DNA of 64,000 nt. Source: Oxyruncus cristatus. Taxonomy: Eukaryota > Chordata > Aves > Passeriformes > Cotingidae. Below the pieces are notes generated by a model. The model was not told the origin of the DNA, ran no database searches, and saw nothing but the letters and a program-made list of their open reading frames with translations. Made by a program: the position numbers and the translations under genes. Location: positions 434,001 through 498,000 of the forward strand of contig VXAY01002204.1 in NCBI GenBank assembly GCA_013399855.1, given 5' to 3'. This document shows, one piece after another, positions 33,437 to 45,300 of this stretch. How positions within the stretch are numbered: the stretch's first letter is position 1; every line of letters starts with the position of its first letter.

Positions 33437-35563
33437 ACAGCACTTTACAGATTTACTAAACCAGGCAGAAACTCTTCCTAGAGCTCAGACTGAAAAGAAA
33501 TTAAATTCTATGTCAATATTGGTTTTGAACTCTCAGAGGAATGTCCTTTATAAATCTCTAACATATCTTCAAATGAAAAAAAAAATAGAAAATGAAAGAA
33601 AATGCATGTGTATGTATTTCAGTAATGCTACTCACAGAATGTAACAGCTGAATGCTGGGTTTCTGGAGAATTTTGTTTCATGTACTTGAGATATGTTACC
33701 AGACTGGGAATATTTGGAATAAAAAAATCCTACAATCCATTCAGTAGAAATATGTAAAAGACTTTGACAAAGCAGCACAATGTTTGCTTGAAGCCAGAAG
33801 CTGCTATCTGAAATGAAAAACGGTCTCTCAATTAGTGGAATAGGATCAGATGTGTGAATCACAGCTCTGCAGAAGATAGATTTACTGACTAGATCAACAG
33901 GGTAGTAAACTATGACTACTAGCAGATGACTCATAAAGAAAATATTTCAGACAATTCATTCTCTTACAAGCAGGAATGCCAAATAGCAGCCATTAAACAT
34001 ATTTTTTTTCATCAACTGGACATATAGCTAGTATACAATGATCTTGTTTTAGAAAAATGTGTCCTTTAGATGTAAAGCTCCGAAACTATTTTTCTCACAA
34101 ATACTGTCCACACCAAAAAAAGCCTGAAGGAGTAATGTATTTTTTAACTAGAAAAAGGAAAAAAAAATGTTCTTGGGTATAAACAACTATTTTATCTTTT
34201 TATCAATATTCAGGTCTGATACTTCATGTACTTCTTGTCATCAGGCAGTACTAATAGATTTAAATGGTACCACAGAAACGGGCACCAAAGCATGAAATTA
34301 CCTAAATAATCAGATACTGGGTACCTACTAGCATTTTGTGTTCTTCAAAGACTATAGGCAGCTTGGTAAAATTCTGAAAAATTAGATATGCATCTCTAAA
34401 TGCCTAAATACCTTTGAAAATCTTATCCACCTGTAATCTTGAGATCTTTTAAAACAGGTGTTAATGGTCCTATAACTTGCTCAAATCACTTCCATGAAAA
34501 ATAGTTCAGTTTTCAAGGAAAAAAAAAACAAAAACAAAAAAACACCGCAAAACCCCCGAACAAAACAGAAACAAAAAAAAAAAATTAATCCCAAACCCGA
34601 ACCAAACAAACAAAATCAAAAAAAAAACTTATTAGGTCAGCGGTCCTTTCTGTACATTGTGCTGAGCTAGGAATAGATTTAGCCCTCAGCACCCTGGAGA
34701 CTGTGCTTTTCCTGTCTACAGAACAGACACATGGACTCAGGCTTTGAGACAGCAGCTCTTGTTAATGTCTCTCAAAGCTACAGCTGCCAGTTGTAAGCTG
34801 TTAGTTGCAAGAAAACTAGAAAAACTGACCCAGAATATTTATTATTGGCTCATTCAATTGTCTCCTCTGAAATGGTTCTCTGGGTTATGGCTGTCATTCC
34901 ACAAAAGCACAGCTTTGCTAATTCCATTTTGCTTCACTGGGATTCAGAAAAAAGACAGCAGTCCTCTGAAACAGCAGGCTGGAATGATGTAAGGGGAGAA
35001 GTTGCATGATGCAGAAGGAGAAGCTGGGAGAAGTCTAGAGGAGGCAAGAAGGGAATCCGATTGCTGTCTTCGATTGCCTAGTGGGTATTTATAGGGAAAA
35101 CAGAGCAAGATGCTTTTTGGAGGTACACAAGCAGAAGTTCAGGAGGCAATGGATACAAGTTGTAGTAAGGTGAATTGGGATTCCAAATGAGAAAAGAGTG
35201 CTCAAAGTGAGATTGATCAGACCCTGCAACAGATTTCCATACAGGTTGTGGGATCTCTATCCTTAGAAACTTTAAAAACTTGACCTGATAATGCTCCAAG
35301 CAACGTGGTTTGCCTGCTAAGAGAGTAACAGGTTGACCCAGATAACATTCAAAGAAACCTAAATTATTGTATGATTATTTTATTATATGCACTGATAATA
35401 TACATTAAAGTCCTCAATGTTAAAATAGAACTGCAGTTTTTAAGTCTATCTAAGTGATTCTTTGTTTATTCTACACTTCCACAGCCCTACAACAGTTCTG
35501 GTTAAGGAAGAAAATTTTAAACTAAATAATGGTTTTTGAAATTACTAACTTTTAAGCATACAT
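33437..35563. other. AT-rich sequence, no gene recognised
   Basis: AT-rich, apart from the A-rich low-complexity strip noted separately. The segment 34680-35330 is of more even composition but shows no domain or known repeat. Confidence 0.45.
34515..34627. repeat. A-rich low-complexity strip
   Basis: About 110 bp are almost wholly A with scattered C: AAAAC and AAACAAAC units and two islands ACACCGCAAAACCCCCGAAC and CCCAAACCCGAACC. The opposite strand is T-rich with G-runs, similar in style to the GT-rich strips near 6300 and 58,745. It may be an aged poly-A tail or an expanded microsatellite. Confidence 0.75.
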
Positions 35564-35619
35564 GGAACTAGATGATCTTTAACATTCCTTCCAACCCAAA
35601 CCATTCTATGATTCTATGA
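35564..35619 (+). mobile_element. CR1 LINE terminal fragment
   Basis: This is only the last ~56 bp of a plus-strand CR1: GGAACTAGATGATCTTT, 'CCTTCCAACCCAAACCATTC' and the terminal TATGATTCTATGA. Such very short 5'-truncated CR1 insertions are common in birds. The near-consensus sequence suggests a younger copy than its neighbours. Confidence 0.85.
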
Positions 35620-36319
35620 AAATCAATTTTTTTTTTTTGTTCTCTTGAGAAAAAGGGAAATTACATTTATTTCCCCTTGTGTAAAGGAACTTCTAAAAAG
35701 ATATATTTTTCTGTGGTTTTTGCAATTTAATATTGTAGCATAGCTAACAAAGTCCCAGTTTTAAATTCTTTGAAAATAGTAAATATTATTAAAAATTATA
35801 GTTATTTAAAAATAAATAAAAAGAATAAATAAAAACTAATAAATGTTATTAAAAATATCAGAGATAGTTTAGTTGATAGCCTAATGAAAGCAGATTCCTA
35901 ATAGCAGCTTTTTGACGGTCTGAGTGGAAGAAAAGGAAAAGCTGAACCCACCACGTCTAGTGTATCACAGTACAAGAAGCCTTTTGGATAGAGAAAAAGC
36001 GTGGTCAGAGGACAGGTTTTCACTGGCATATCAAAAACACTACAGGCATACAAGCCTGGTTTCTGCAGGATTTGTCCTGGTCCAGTTCTAATTAATAAAT
36101 TTATTAATATCTGGCTGATGCAGAGTGTTATTATTAAATCTGGATACCATACCAAGGTTGGGAGGACTGCCAGGAATATGTACACAGAGTTTAACATGGT
36201 CTTGGAAATCAGCGTGAAAAAGGTGTAATTCAGTACAGGGAATATATTGCTCTGCAGTCAAACGTGTTGCACTAAACAAAAAAAAAAAACAGGTCTAAAA
36301 ATTGAACTATACTGATGTC
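35620..36319. other. AT-rich sequence, no gene recognised
   Basis: This includes a strongly A+T-rich part at about 35760-35870 with AATAAATAAA-type units. No coding or repeat family call. Confidence 0.45.
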
Positions 36320-36800
36320 AGTCCTTTAGAAAAAGACCTACAGGTTGCATGGATCACAAGAACAACATGAGTCATCAGTGTCATGCTGCTGTGAAAAGTG
36401 CAGATATTGTACAGACAAATGATCTTTCTGCTCTAGTCTGCACTGACAAGACCTCAGCTGAGTATTTCTCTGGGTTTTGGCCGTCCTTCAAGAAGCTTCT
36501 GAAACTACTGGAGAGACTCCAGAGAGGATTATAAAAAATTGCCTACAGGAAAGATTGAACAAAATGGGAATGTTTAAATTAATGATGAAAAGACCAATGT
36601 GTTATGTGACAGCAGTGTTCAGGTACAAGATGTGCTGAACAATGGGTAGTTTCTGTCGATATCAGTGTGGATAGGATAAAAAGCAATGGACTACAAAAAT
36701 ACTTGAAAAACACTACTAAAATATTAGAATAGATTTCCTGGGACACATTGTGGAGCCTCATGTATGAGGGGTTTTCAAGAAAGGTTTAGTAACCATATGT
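36320..36800 (+). mobile_element. Old, degraded CR1 LINE fragment
   Basis: Weak but collinear plus-strand CR1 similarity: 'AGAAAAAGACCTACAGG', 'ACAACATGAGTCATCAGTGT', 'CTACTGGAGAGACTCCAGAG', then 'GGATAGGATAAAAAGCAATG' and 'CCTGGGACACATTGTGGAGC' in the expected order. Substitutions and indels are heavy, which points to an ancient insertion. Open frames within it are chance remnants. Confidence 0.7.
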
Positions 36801-38080
36801 TCTACCTGATGGGGCAAAGTGAGATAGTTGAAAATTTGAGTTTGGCCTGTTTCATCTCAGGAAGGTCCAAATCAGCCAGTGTTGTGCTGTGGGTAGTGGC
36901 TTCTGGGGAGAAGGGGAAGGATATTCCAGAGGAAAGGAGACCTCAAAATAACAACAGAAGTGGTTTTTGAATTCACACCCATTCTCATCCCTACCTCTTG
37001 TGGTTATTTGTGGGAGAACAATATGTTTACCTCTAATGTGAATAACAGACCTAATTTTTCACTGGTTTTCATCAACTTGCCTATAATGTTTGGCAAGTTG
37101 ATAAAATATCATGTTATCTCAGATTAGAGAATATCTTAGTGGAAAGAGAACAGCAGAAATCTCTCCCGCCCTCCTCCCCACTTCAATCATGGGTGCAGCA
37201 GAGAGTCTAAAATAAGAGATTTAGGTTGGCTCAACGATCAAACCTCAATGCTCAGAATAAAACACTGAACTGGCAAAGGAGCTGATTTGTTCGTTCTTTT
37301 GCATAGCCATGGGGAATGTCAGAAAGGTAATGAATAATATTCTGGCCCATACCAGAGGGATGTCATATGTTCCTGAAGAAGAACAATATTGTCTTGGGAC
37401 AGGACAAAAAAGTTATGTGTAGTACTGCCTGTTATTGCAAATAATCCACTTGATTATCAGCTTTAGAGAATTGCGTTAAAACCCATGAAGAGATACATCT
37501 TCAATAAATACAGGACACAGCATGCGCCATGGATACATTTTTTATAAGAGATCACCATTGAATGAAGATTATTGTTTGATTAAATTGACTGCCTGATGGT
37601 GAGGCCTCCAACAGATAAACACAGCCAAGAATTTAATCAACAAACTGCATCATATTTGCATCTATTCCACATTCTGTCTACTTAGAGAAGGAACAGATGC
37701 ACACTCAGTAGGAGTCAGAAGGCAAGGAATCAATAGGGAAATACTCTATTAAGAAGTTTCTGAATTTATAATCCAACCTTGACCTAAATATGTTTAGATT
37801 CTCAGTCTGATAGTTCTCTCAAACTGATGGTCTACAAAATCCGTATTCTCTCTATTTAATGATGTCCCTCTGCTGGCATTATTAGTCTAAATGAAATGCT
37901 GAAATAAATTTTTTTAAGCCCTTCTGACATATGCTAGTGCAGATGTTACCCTAAACAGCTACCTCTGCCTGTGGTTTATCTTAGTATTTAGCCTACAGCT
38001 GCTTTATAAGGATTTGTTCCCCAAAGTAAATAAATAAACAAACAGGTCTGTTTCAATCCATCTAGGGCACAGAATTATAA
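36801..38080. other. AT-rich sequence with one strong hairpin
   Basis: No gene recognised. It contains the perfect 11-bp stem at 37071-37102, described separately. Confidence 0.45.
37071..37102. repeat. Perfect 11-bp stem-loop
   Basis: ATCAACTTGCC and GGCAAGTTGAT form an 11-bp perfect inverted repeat around a 10-base AT-rich loop (TATAATGTTT). No neighbouring gene explains it, and there is no U-tract after it that would suggest termination. It could be chance, an element terminus or an RNA hairpin. Confidence 0.8.
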
Positions 38081-38450
38081 GTGCCAGACTCAATTTTGAG
38101 GGAGTCAGCAGACCGCAGGATTTTCGGACATATGTGGGGATCAGCATTATCCTTTATTTTGTCGTTCAAGGTTGTGTATAGGCTCAGCCTGGAGATGGTT
38201 CGTCCCATGTTCACGGAAGCAACTTTGCAAGAGACAGCTGAAACAATCAAAAATGTGTCGAAATGCCTCCAGCAGCCTCCACAATCTTATCACAGCCTGC
38301 TTTCTTGGAAGCTGAACACAAATACATAGTACAGCAAACATCTCCTCCTCTCTGTACTGGTGTAGACGGGCTCCATCCTTGGTCTTCCTCTTCCCCTTCC
38401 CTTTTATACAGCCCAAACTGTCTAGTCTTAGTTCGGCACTTTATTCCTGA
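38081..38450 (-). mobile_element. Possible LTR fragment, minus strand
   Basis: Read on the minus strand this segment has AATAAAGTG, then TATAAAAGGGAAGGGG about 35 bp later, then a purine-rich run. Near its far end it has ACAAAATAAAGGATAATGC followed by CCGAAAATCCTGCGG. A TATA box with downstream AATAAA signals and retained CpGs suggests a retroviral LTR (U3-R-U5). The TG/CA ends and a duplication are not identifiable, so the call is tentative. Confidence 0.33.
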
Positions 38451-39634
38451 GTAGTTGCAAAAAAAAAGTAATGGGGCTGAACAAAGGTTGGTAGTTACAG
38501 TATGGTCCTCCCACTCAGTTCTTTCCAGTAAAAGGAGTGTCAACAAAGAAAAAAACATCACTTTATGTATTGCTTTCCTCTTTAACAATTTTTTTAGCAT
38601 TTTTATTGCATAAAAGCAAGAGTTACTCAAGAGGAAGATCTTTACAGACAACTACAAGGAAAAGGAAATTATTTCTTACTTAAAATTCAGACAGAATAAG
38701 AAAGAACTATCTCTTTTACTCATGGAAAAGAAGCATCTGCACAGTGTATTTAATTAGATTAGTATTTTCAAAGCATAGGAATTTATGTAGGAAAAGACAT
38801 ATAAAATACTCACCTGTAAATACAGCACTCTGTAAATATGCATGTGTGTATTTATATTTGTAAAAGTATATATATATATGTCTATATATGGAAATGGAAA
38901 TGAATATATTTTAATTCAGAAAATACTTCTATTTATATGTACAGATGTTTTCATTTTGAGACTTAAAGTATAAAAACTGTATTTGGAATAATCAAACATA
39001 ACCGCAGTCTTCATAAATTAAAGTGTAATGAATAATGAAGCCATAGCAGCCTAAGGATATTTTATGTCACAGGGTTTTGACCCTAACAAACACCTTGCTG
39101 AATATCTTGCATTACTCACAGAAAATTTTTTTCTGGGGGTGTAGAATTTATGCTCTCACCAGCTGATCACATAGTTTCTTGATTTTCCAGTGAGAGGACA
39201 GGGAAAATTTAAACCTTTGCAGTCTGACAATTGTTTAAAGAGGGTCTAGGCTGTTGATTTATTGTATTGGAATTTAATTTAAGGGAGTGCCTTCTGTAAG
39301 GAAGGTTCACCTTTCTTAAGAAAGGTTCAGCTACTATAGGAGCATGTTAGTCACGTGGAATTTGTATATGTTATAAGTAGGATCCCACAGTAGTTAATAG
39401 GCACACACCCAGGCATTTTCATAGACGGGGTCAATGGGAGCCAACCCATCTGAAAATACGTAAGAAGAGCCATCCTCAAGAAGATGACTCTGTCCTTGCC
39501 TGGCTTCTAGCAGGACAAACTGATAATGAATGTGTATATTATAAACTGAAGGGGGGTTAGATATTTAAAGCTGTCTGAGATGAATTCCTCCTTCAGTTGC
39601 CTATACTACCCTATATCCTCAATGCTCACGTGGC
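38451..39634. other. AT-rich sequence, no gene recognised
   Basis: A TA-rich microsatellite-like run lies at about 38867-38890. A perfect 16-bp palindrome CCTTTCTTAAGAAAGG is at 39310-39325, with two GAAAGGTTCA-like units around it. Nothing else supported. Confidence 0.45.
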
Positions 39635-40251
39635 TGTCGGGAACAAAGGCAAAACGACAGAGGAGCTCTCATGTCTATCGTTTCCTGCCCTCCAGCCTGA
39701 AACAACGAAAAACAATGACAATCAAACCCCCTGAACGCTAGGTCATCTGAGTCGGGATGTGACACCACTGCACTGACCTCAGTTCCACACAGGTTCCTGA
39801 GGTGCCATTTGTATTGCTCCACTGCACTGGAGGTTGGTCCCCTGGGCCACTGTTGCTTTCCAACCACCCCACTGCTCTCCTTTCACATCGGTTCACCTGG
39901 GTGTGGCTGGGTTCCCTTCTCCTCAGCTCAACAGCGCTGGCTGTACTGGAGTCACCCCCACTGATCCTTTCCCGGCAGCAGTCTCTGTGTCGGCACTGTC
40001 GGTTCAGCACTGCTGTCAATTTGTGTTTTCACTGCTTTCCTTTCCAGAACCATATCCCGTACTCACACTCCAGAGACCAGTAGACCGGCAAAGGGGTTGA
40101 TCCCAACAGTCCCTTCACTAGAGAGAGAGAACAAGGCAAAATGGTGCCCACTTCCAGGGGGCGCACTCATTTTCCTCTCGAAACCATGTTCCCCAGCAAT
40201 GACAGGGCTGGTATAGAATAACAATTCTGCCCCCTCTCTGCAACCAGGACA
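39635..40251 (-). mobile_element. Probable endogenous-retrovirus LTR, minus strand
   Basis: This is a 617-bp GC-rich block in AT-rich DNA. Its minus-strand ends read TGTCCTGGTTGCAGAGAGGG at the 5' side (plus-strand 40251) and GTTCCCGACA at the 3' side (plus-strand 39635), giving TG...CA. TGTCCTGGTT is a common start of avian ERVL-type LTRs. I see no target-site duplication and no convincing AATAAA, so the left boundary is a best guess. The several overlapping open frames reflect GC content only. Confidence 0.45.
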
Positions 40252-40706
40252 CCCTGTTTTGTACTTTTTCCTTTATATCCAGCATAAAAAAAATGGGCAA
40301 CTTTGCTACAAGTGAAAATTTTTTCTTATAATGGTGGTTTTATAATATTTTATACACATGTGTAGGATTTTCTTCTCCTAATACATATTTTCCAGTTTAA
40401 TTGGATTAATTATTGAACTTTCATATTACGTAATCTGTAAAATAGGTCTTGGCCTTAGCTAGAAACAATGTAATATGTACACATAACTTAGGCAAATTAA
40501 CTCCTTGTATTTTGTCTGCTTAATAAAATCAGAAGTAGAAGTTCTTCATGTTTTTGATGACCACTTCATCAGGCATGTAAAGATTTAGCAATGCTCCATG
40601 AGGCATGTAAGGATTTAGAAATGCTGATTTTCTTAACTTCCCTAAAGACTGTATTCCAGTCGCTTTTGCAAATCTGGTGAAATACATATAAAGGATTTTA
40701 CTGTTG
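40252..40706. other. AT-rich spacer between LTRs
   Basis: No gene recognised. It carries the 30-bp tandem duplication at 40567-40626. Confidence 0.5.
40567..40626. repeat. Two-unit 30-bp tandem duplication
   Basis: Two 30-bp units beginning CATCAGGCATGTAAAGATTT and CATGAGGCATGTAAGGATTT differ at only a few positions. The period is a multiple of three, so the chance minus-strand frame here shows a repeated YMP motif. This is a recent local slippage or duplication event. Confidence 0.85.
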
Positions 40707-40711
40707 GTGGA

Positions 40712-42113
40712 TGTCATGGTTTAGCCCATCCCCCTCAGTATTAGGGTAGAAAATGGTTGATTCCAGGTGAAATTCCAGTGAAGTAGCCAATAGAGGACCT
40801 CTGTGACGTCTCCACGAATTACATATTTAACACAAACCGGAAAAGAAGGGTTGTTGTTGTGTGTGGTGCAGAAAGAAATTCAGAGCCATGATGTGAGGGA
40901 GGCAGCAGGGCCTCCCCTGAGTGGGGGGCCAGACCCCCTCCTTCCCTGGCCTTGGGCCGGGGGCAGGCATGGCACTGAAGCCTCTGGCCGAGGCATGTAG
41001 CAGAGTGAAGAAGAAACTCCAGAGAAAAGCTGCTCGGCTGAGACAGAAGAAATTCCAGCCCTGAGAGGAGCGGCGGCGAACAAGAGATAACGATGTAGCT
41101 TCCAAGGTCAGTGAAAAGGAGGGAGTGCAGAGGCGAGGAGGAGCCCCCCCTCTCCAGCAGGGGAAAAGACTTTAAAACTAACACCCCTGCCACCTGTGGA
41201 AATGATTTGGAGTGAAGAGACTTTCATGTGGGTTCTTTCCCCAGACGCCTGGATAGCCCAGGGAGGGCAGAGATGGCTTGAGGCCAAGACTGGGTCACCT
41301 AAAAACTGTATGTAGCAAGCTGCAGAAGAATTGTAGCCACAGAATGGTAAAGAAGTTGAGTGAATTCTCCTTAGAGGGGCTGAGCCCCTGATGACTTTGG
41401 GACTGTATGAGGGGCCTGGTGCGAATGGGGACTGGGTGTAATGGCAAGTGGGGAGCGGTGGCCACTTGGAGTGCCAGCCACGGCCGAGAGCCAAGATTGG
41501 GCATCTGGCCAAAAGCAGAGTCAGGAGAATTCTAGAGGGCAAAAGAGAAGAAGCTACAATCAGCAGAGCACAGTATCAGAAAGTGTTCTTGGGTGTGGAC
41601 TGAGCCAAAGAAACCCAGTACCCCTGCGATCCCGGCGAGGGGTGGTGAGTCCAAGGAAACCCCCCTGAAACTCCGCGTGGAAGAAACTCCATAGAGCCCC
41701 AGATCCTGTGGTGACGACATGGTTAAACCCTCAGCAGCTGTGGACAGGTGGCTAGAGAGGTGGGAGGCAAACCTCCTTGCATTCCGATGGAGAAAGAGAT
41801 TCGAACTGCGATGGTTTAGAACTGTTACCTTAAAGACTTTTTTTTTTCCTCCCTTGCCTTTCTTCCTCTGGACTGTTTTTGAGGTAGAGAAGGAGGGGTG
41901 GCATTTGTACATATATAAGTTTGTTATTATAGGAAAACTAGTTAGAGTTGTGTATATAAGTATTTCCCTTAGTTCTGATTGTATAGCAATAAATCATATA
42001 GTAATCCCCATTTCAAAGAGATCTGTTTTGTCTGTGCAAACTCTTCCTACTTATTAGCAAAATTTATGAGTTGATAATACTGTGCAGAAAGTACAAGGGC
42101 TAAACCCATGACA
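40712..42113 (+). mobile_element. Solo LTR of an endogenous retrovirus, 1.4 kb
   Basis: The block starts TGTCATGGTTTAGCCC and ends GGGCTAAACCCATGACA, so TG...CA lies within a 16/17-bp near-perfect terminal inverted repeat. It is flanked by the exact 5-bp duplication GTGGA (40707-40711 and 42114-42118), as expected for an ERVL-class integrase. Sense orientation is inferred from AATAAA at 41988-41993, with TATATAAG just upstream at 41953-41960 and about 120 bp left to the end. No gag, pol or env sequence is attached, so this is the recombination remnant of a provirus. The multiple overlapping open frames in the GC-rich part are not genes. A DNA transposon with 17-bp inverted ends is a less likely alternative. 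Confidence 0.85.
41953..41993 (+). promoter_or_regulatory. LTR TATA-like box and poly(A) signal
   Basis: TATATAAG at about 41953-41960 and AATAAA at 41988-41993 lie near the 3' end of the solo LTR. Their order and orientation fit an LTR R-region boundary. Whether either is active cannot be seen from the sequence. Confidence 0.45.
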
Positions 42114-42195
42114 GTGGAGAAATAAAGGTAGTGTGTTCTTTTTTGGTTATTTATAGGAAAATATATGGCATAAAAAGCTGCCTAAATCCGTTATC

Positions 42196-42309
42196 AATAA
42201 TCATAGAAAAATAGAAAGATTTGGGTTGGAAGGGAGCTTAAAGTTCACCTAGTTCCAACCCCCCTATCATGGGCAAGGGTGCCTTCCACTAGTTCAGGTA
42301 GCTCAAATA
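42196..42309 (-). mobile_element. Short CR1 LINE 3' fragment
   Basis: Minus-strand CR1 end: AATCATAGAAAAATAG, 'GGGTTGGAAGGGAGCTTAAA', 'CACCTAGTTCCAACCCCCCT', then ATGGGCAAGGGTGCC, breaking off near 42309. It lies about 80 bp after the solo LTR. Confidence 0.9.
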
Positions 42310-45300
42310 TGCAAAAGTATACAAATGAATGTTATATACAAAAAATATACAAATGCATAATGCAAAAGTAAAGTAAAAATAATTCATACATATTAAAACA
42401 TTTTATCTAACCAAACATATGAAAATCCTATTAATAATGTCATAAACAAGGAATACAACAAATATTATGATCATGACATGTCATTCAATGTTTTCCAAAA
42501 TGAACTCAGTGGGTACAGTATTCCAGTGTTTAGAAAAAAAATTGGCCACAGAAAAGTTTTCCTCCTTTCACAAAAACATATTCTAAGCTGGTTCAGGGAG
42601 CTGAGAATCCAATTTTTTTTTTTTTTCGTTTAAAGTTCTCTTGACAGAAGTGATAGCAGGTTTAGATAAATCTCATTTTAATTTGTTTTCTCTCTTTTTT
42701 GTTTTAACCTCTCTTACTCCATTCCAGAGGAGAAATGGTGTAGCTGAACACAACCTCAGTCTATTATTCTGTACTTACACTAAACCTCCTTTCTCTTTAA
42801 AAATAATCTCAGGAAAAAATAATTTGAAGTACTCAGGGGTGTATTAACTTGCTGACTCAAGATTTGAATATTACTGGTTTGCTCTCATAAGCTACTTGAC
42901 CTATTGATGAACCAATGTACATGTTCAGATTAAAGTGAATGTCTGAATCTAATCAATAGTTTGAAATTTTCTGCTACATCAGGTTTGATGATGACTTTTC
43001 AGGCTGTATTATATCCTTTTGACAGATTAAATAAGTATATTCATACATCTTGTAGCTTTGACAAACTAATCACTGGAAGGTGAGATATATATCTTATGCA
43101 CCCAGAAGATCTTTGCCACATTGATTAGTTACCTCCAGGCACTGCAGTAAGAAAGCTTCACATTTAATGCTTGACTACTTCTGTCATAGGTGCCAAAAAT
43201 ATTGTGACAAAATGGTTTAGTGCGTAATTCTCAAACTTGTAATAAATAATTCTGATCACTGGTGCCAAAAAGGAAATGGTTTGAGGATCTTGGTTATTTT
43301 TAATAGTATTTTTTAATTTGACTAGTATTAAATTTGATTGATGTATTGTTTGCAGAAGTACGTAACCATAAGAAAGAGTTGGGCCCATCAGTTTCAATAT
43401 CCAGTCAATGTGAAACAGCTGTTGGTGGGGTATTAGACTGTTCAATAAATGGAGCCTGTCCCTGCTTCAGTAAAGATGTGGAGAAATATATGAGGTTAAA
43501 AAAAGACAGCAAACCAAATGTGCAGACAATATATTTGCTAAATGTTGCAAAGTGATTTGCAATTCTCCAAGTAAAAGGTTACACTGCCTGTTCTATCTAT
43601 CTATTTATTTATTTTATTTGGGGAAAAAAAGATAATTTCACAAATCTAAGCAAATTTAAAATCCTTAATGAATAGACTACAGTAGTAAATAGTTGAATGA
43701 CAATTAGTTTCCTGTTGTGACTAAAATATTTTTTGACCTTGTCCCTTGGTGATATAGAAAGAGACTTCTCAAGTTGTAACAAGCAGTTTAGGCCTTCCAA
43801 GATTTTCACTGCTCACTGAGTCCAAAAGAAGTATTGAGAGACCTTACCAGCCTTCAGCAATGCAATTAAATTTTCAAAATTGCAAGGTTATTGGGACTTG
43901 ATGGCCTTATAAGAAGAATTCTACTGTTTGCCTTCTACAGATGAGGATTTGTGATAAACTGAAAGGAATTTCATCTCTATCATTCCCTGTTTTAGACAGG
44001 ATTCAAGAGTCTAAAGTAGTAAGTGCTGTATTAGAAACACAACTTATGGGGTTAAACTCTGGACTTTTCTGTAAATGCTGTAATCTTTCTATATTACACC
44101 TCTAACATTTTCAGACTTAGTACAAAGGAACACTTTTACACCAGTGACTGTGCACTGACAGCAACTTTTCAGAAAGAATTTTAGCCGTAAGTAGATCAAT
44201 TTTTTGCTCCTACCACCATTTCCGGATTAATACAATCTTGGCGGAAATTAAGAGTATGTGTCAACCAAAACTTGCAAAAAGACAGATTTAATTTATGACA
44301 ATTTCAGGGTTCCTTTTCCTTCAATGTGTTTTTTCGCCGATATCAATGAAAAAGCAAATCCTAGTATTTCAAATAGCTTTACCAGGATTATGAATGTAGA
44401 CTGGAACCCGGGCAGACTCAAACTCTCCACCAGATATACCTATAGTTCTTGTACTTGCTGCGTTGCTGTGGAAATAAGGATTGGATGCTTTAACGAATGC
44501 ATTAAATTTTGGTACAGCCAGAGGCACTGTTGGATTGTTGTTTGAGTGAAGCAACACATTGCAATGAAGAACAAAGGTTGTTCAGTGCCCTGACTGCTTG
44601 TTGCAAATGCTGTCATCAATGAAGGTTCATTCAGAATGTGTCTAATGTGTCATGGACACCATGTTTTATGTATACACATATAATAATGTTTTATATTATC
44701 TCCTAGAAGATTGAAAAGAAAGGCATGCCCTAGGAAATGCTTCAAGGTCAATCTTGACAGAATACAGTTTACTAGCTAATAATAGGTAAAATAGGTAGGT
44801 GTTTCTTGCAAAGAAACTGTATACTTTGCACAGGAAATACCTCTGAATCTCTAAGGTGGAGGATGCAGGTGCAACATTAGAACAGATCATACAACACCAT
44901 CTGCAGAAAGCTATGCCCTCCTAGCCTTCCAAATATATGGCTTACAGACAAGATTAAAAAAAAAAACTGGTACCACAAATTATGACCTAGCAATTTGCTA
45001 GACATGACAAGAGCAACCACAGTAATATATTTATAACAAACATAGAGAGGAAACAATAAGAGGAAACCAATCCTTGATATATACAGGTAAGAAAAGACAT
45101 ATTTACATCCTTGTTTTCCTCTCTGTGTAATAGAGGCTTCCACTCCAGGTTCAAACAGGATAATTATAATCTAAGTTATTAACTAGTTGGTTTCTTTCAG
45201 TATTTTTTCATGTGTTTTTGATTTTTTGTTTACACTAAAAACTAGATCCTAAACCTTTGACATTGTATCTTTCCAATTGATAACAACATTTCATTTGAGA

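Noticed and set aside
40819..41912. Several overlapping 90-144-codon frames on both strands
   Set aside because: They fall inside the solo LTR and result from its GC-rich composition. There is no retroviral or host domain.
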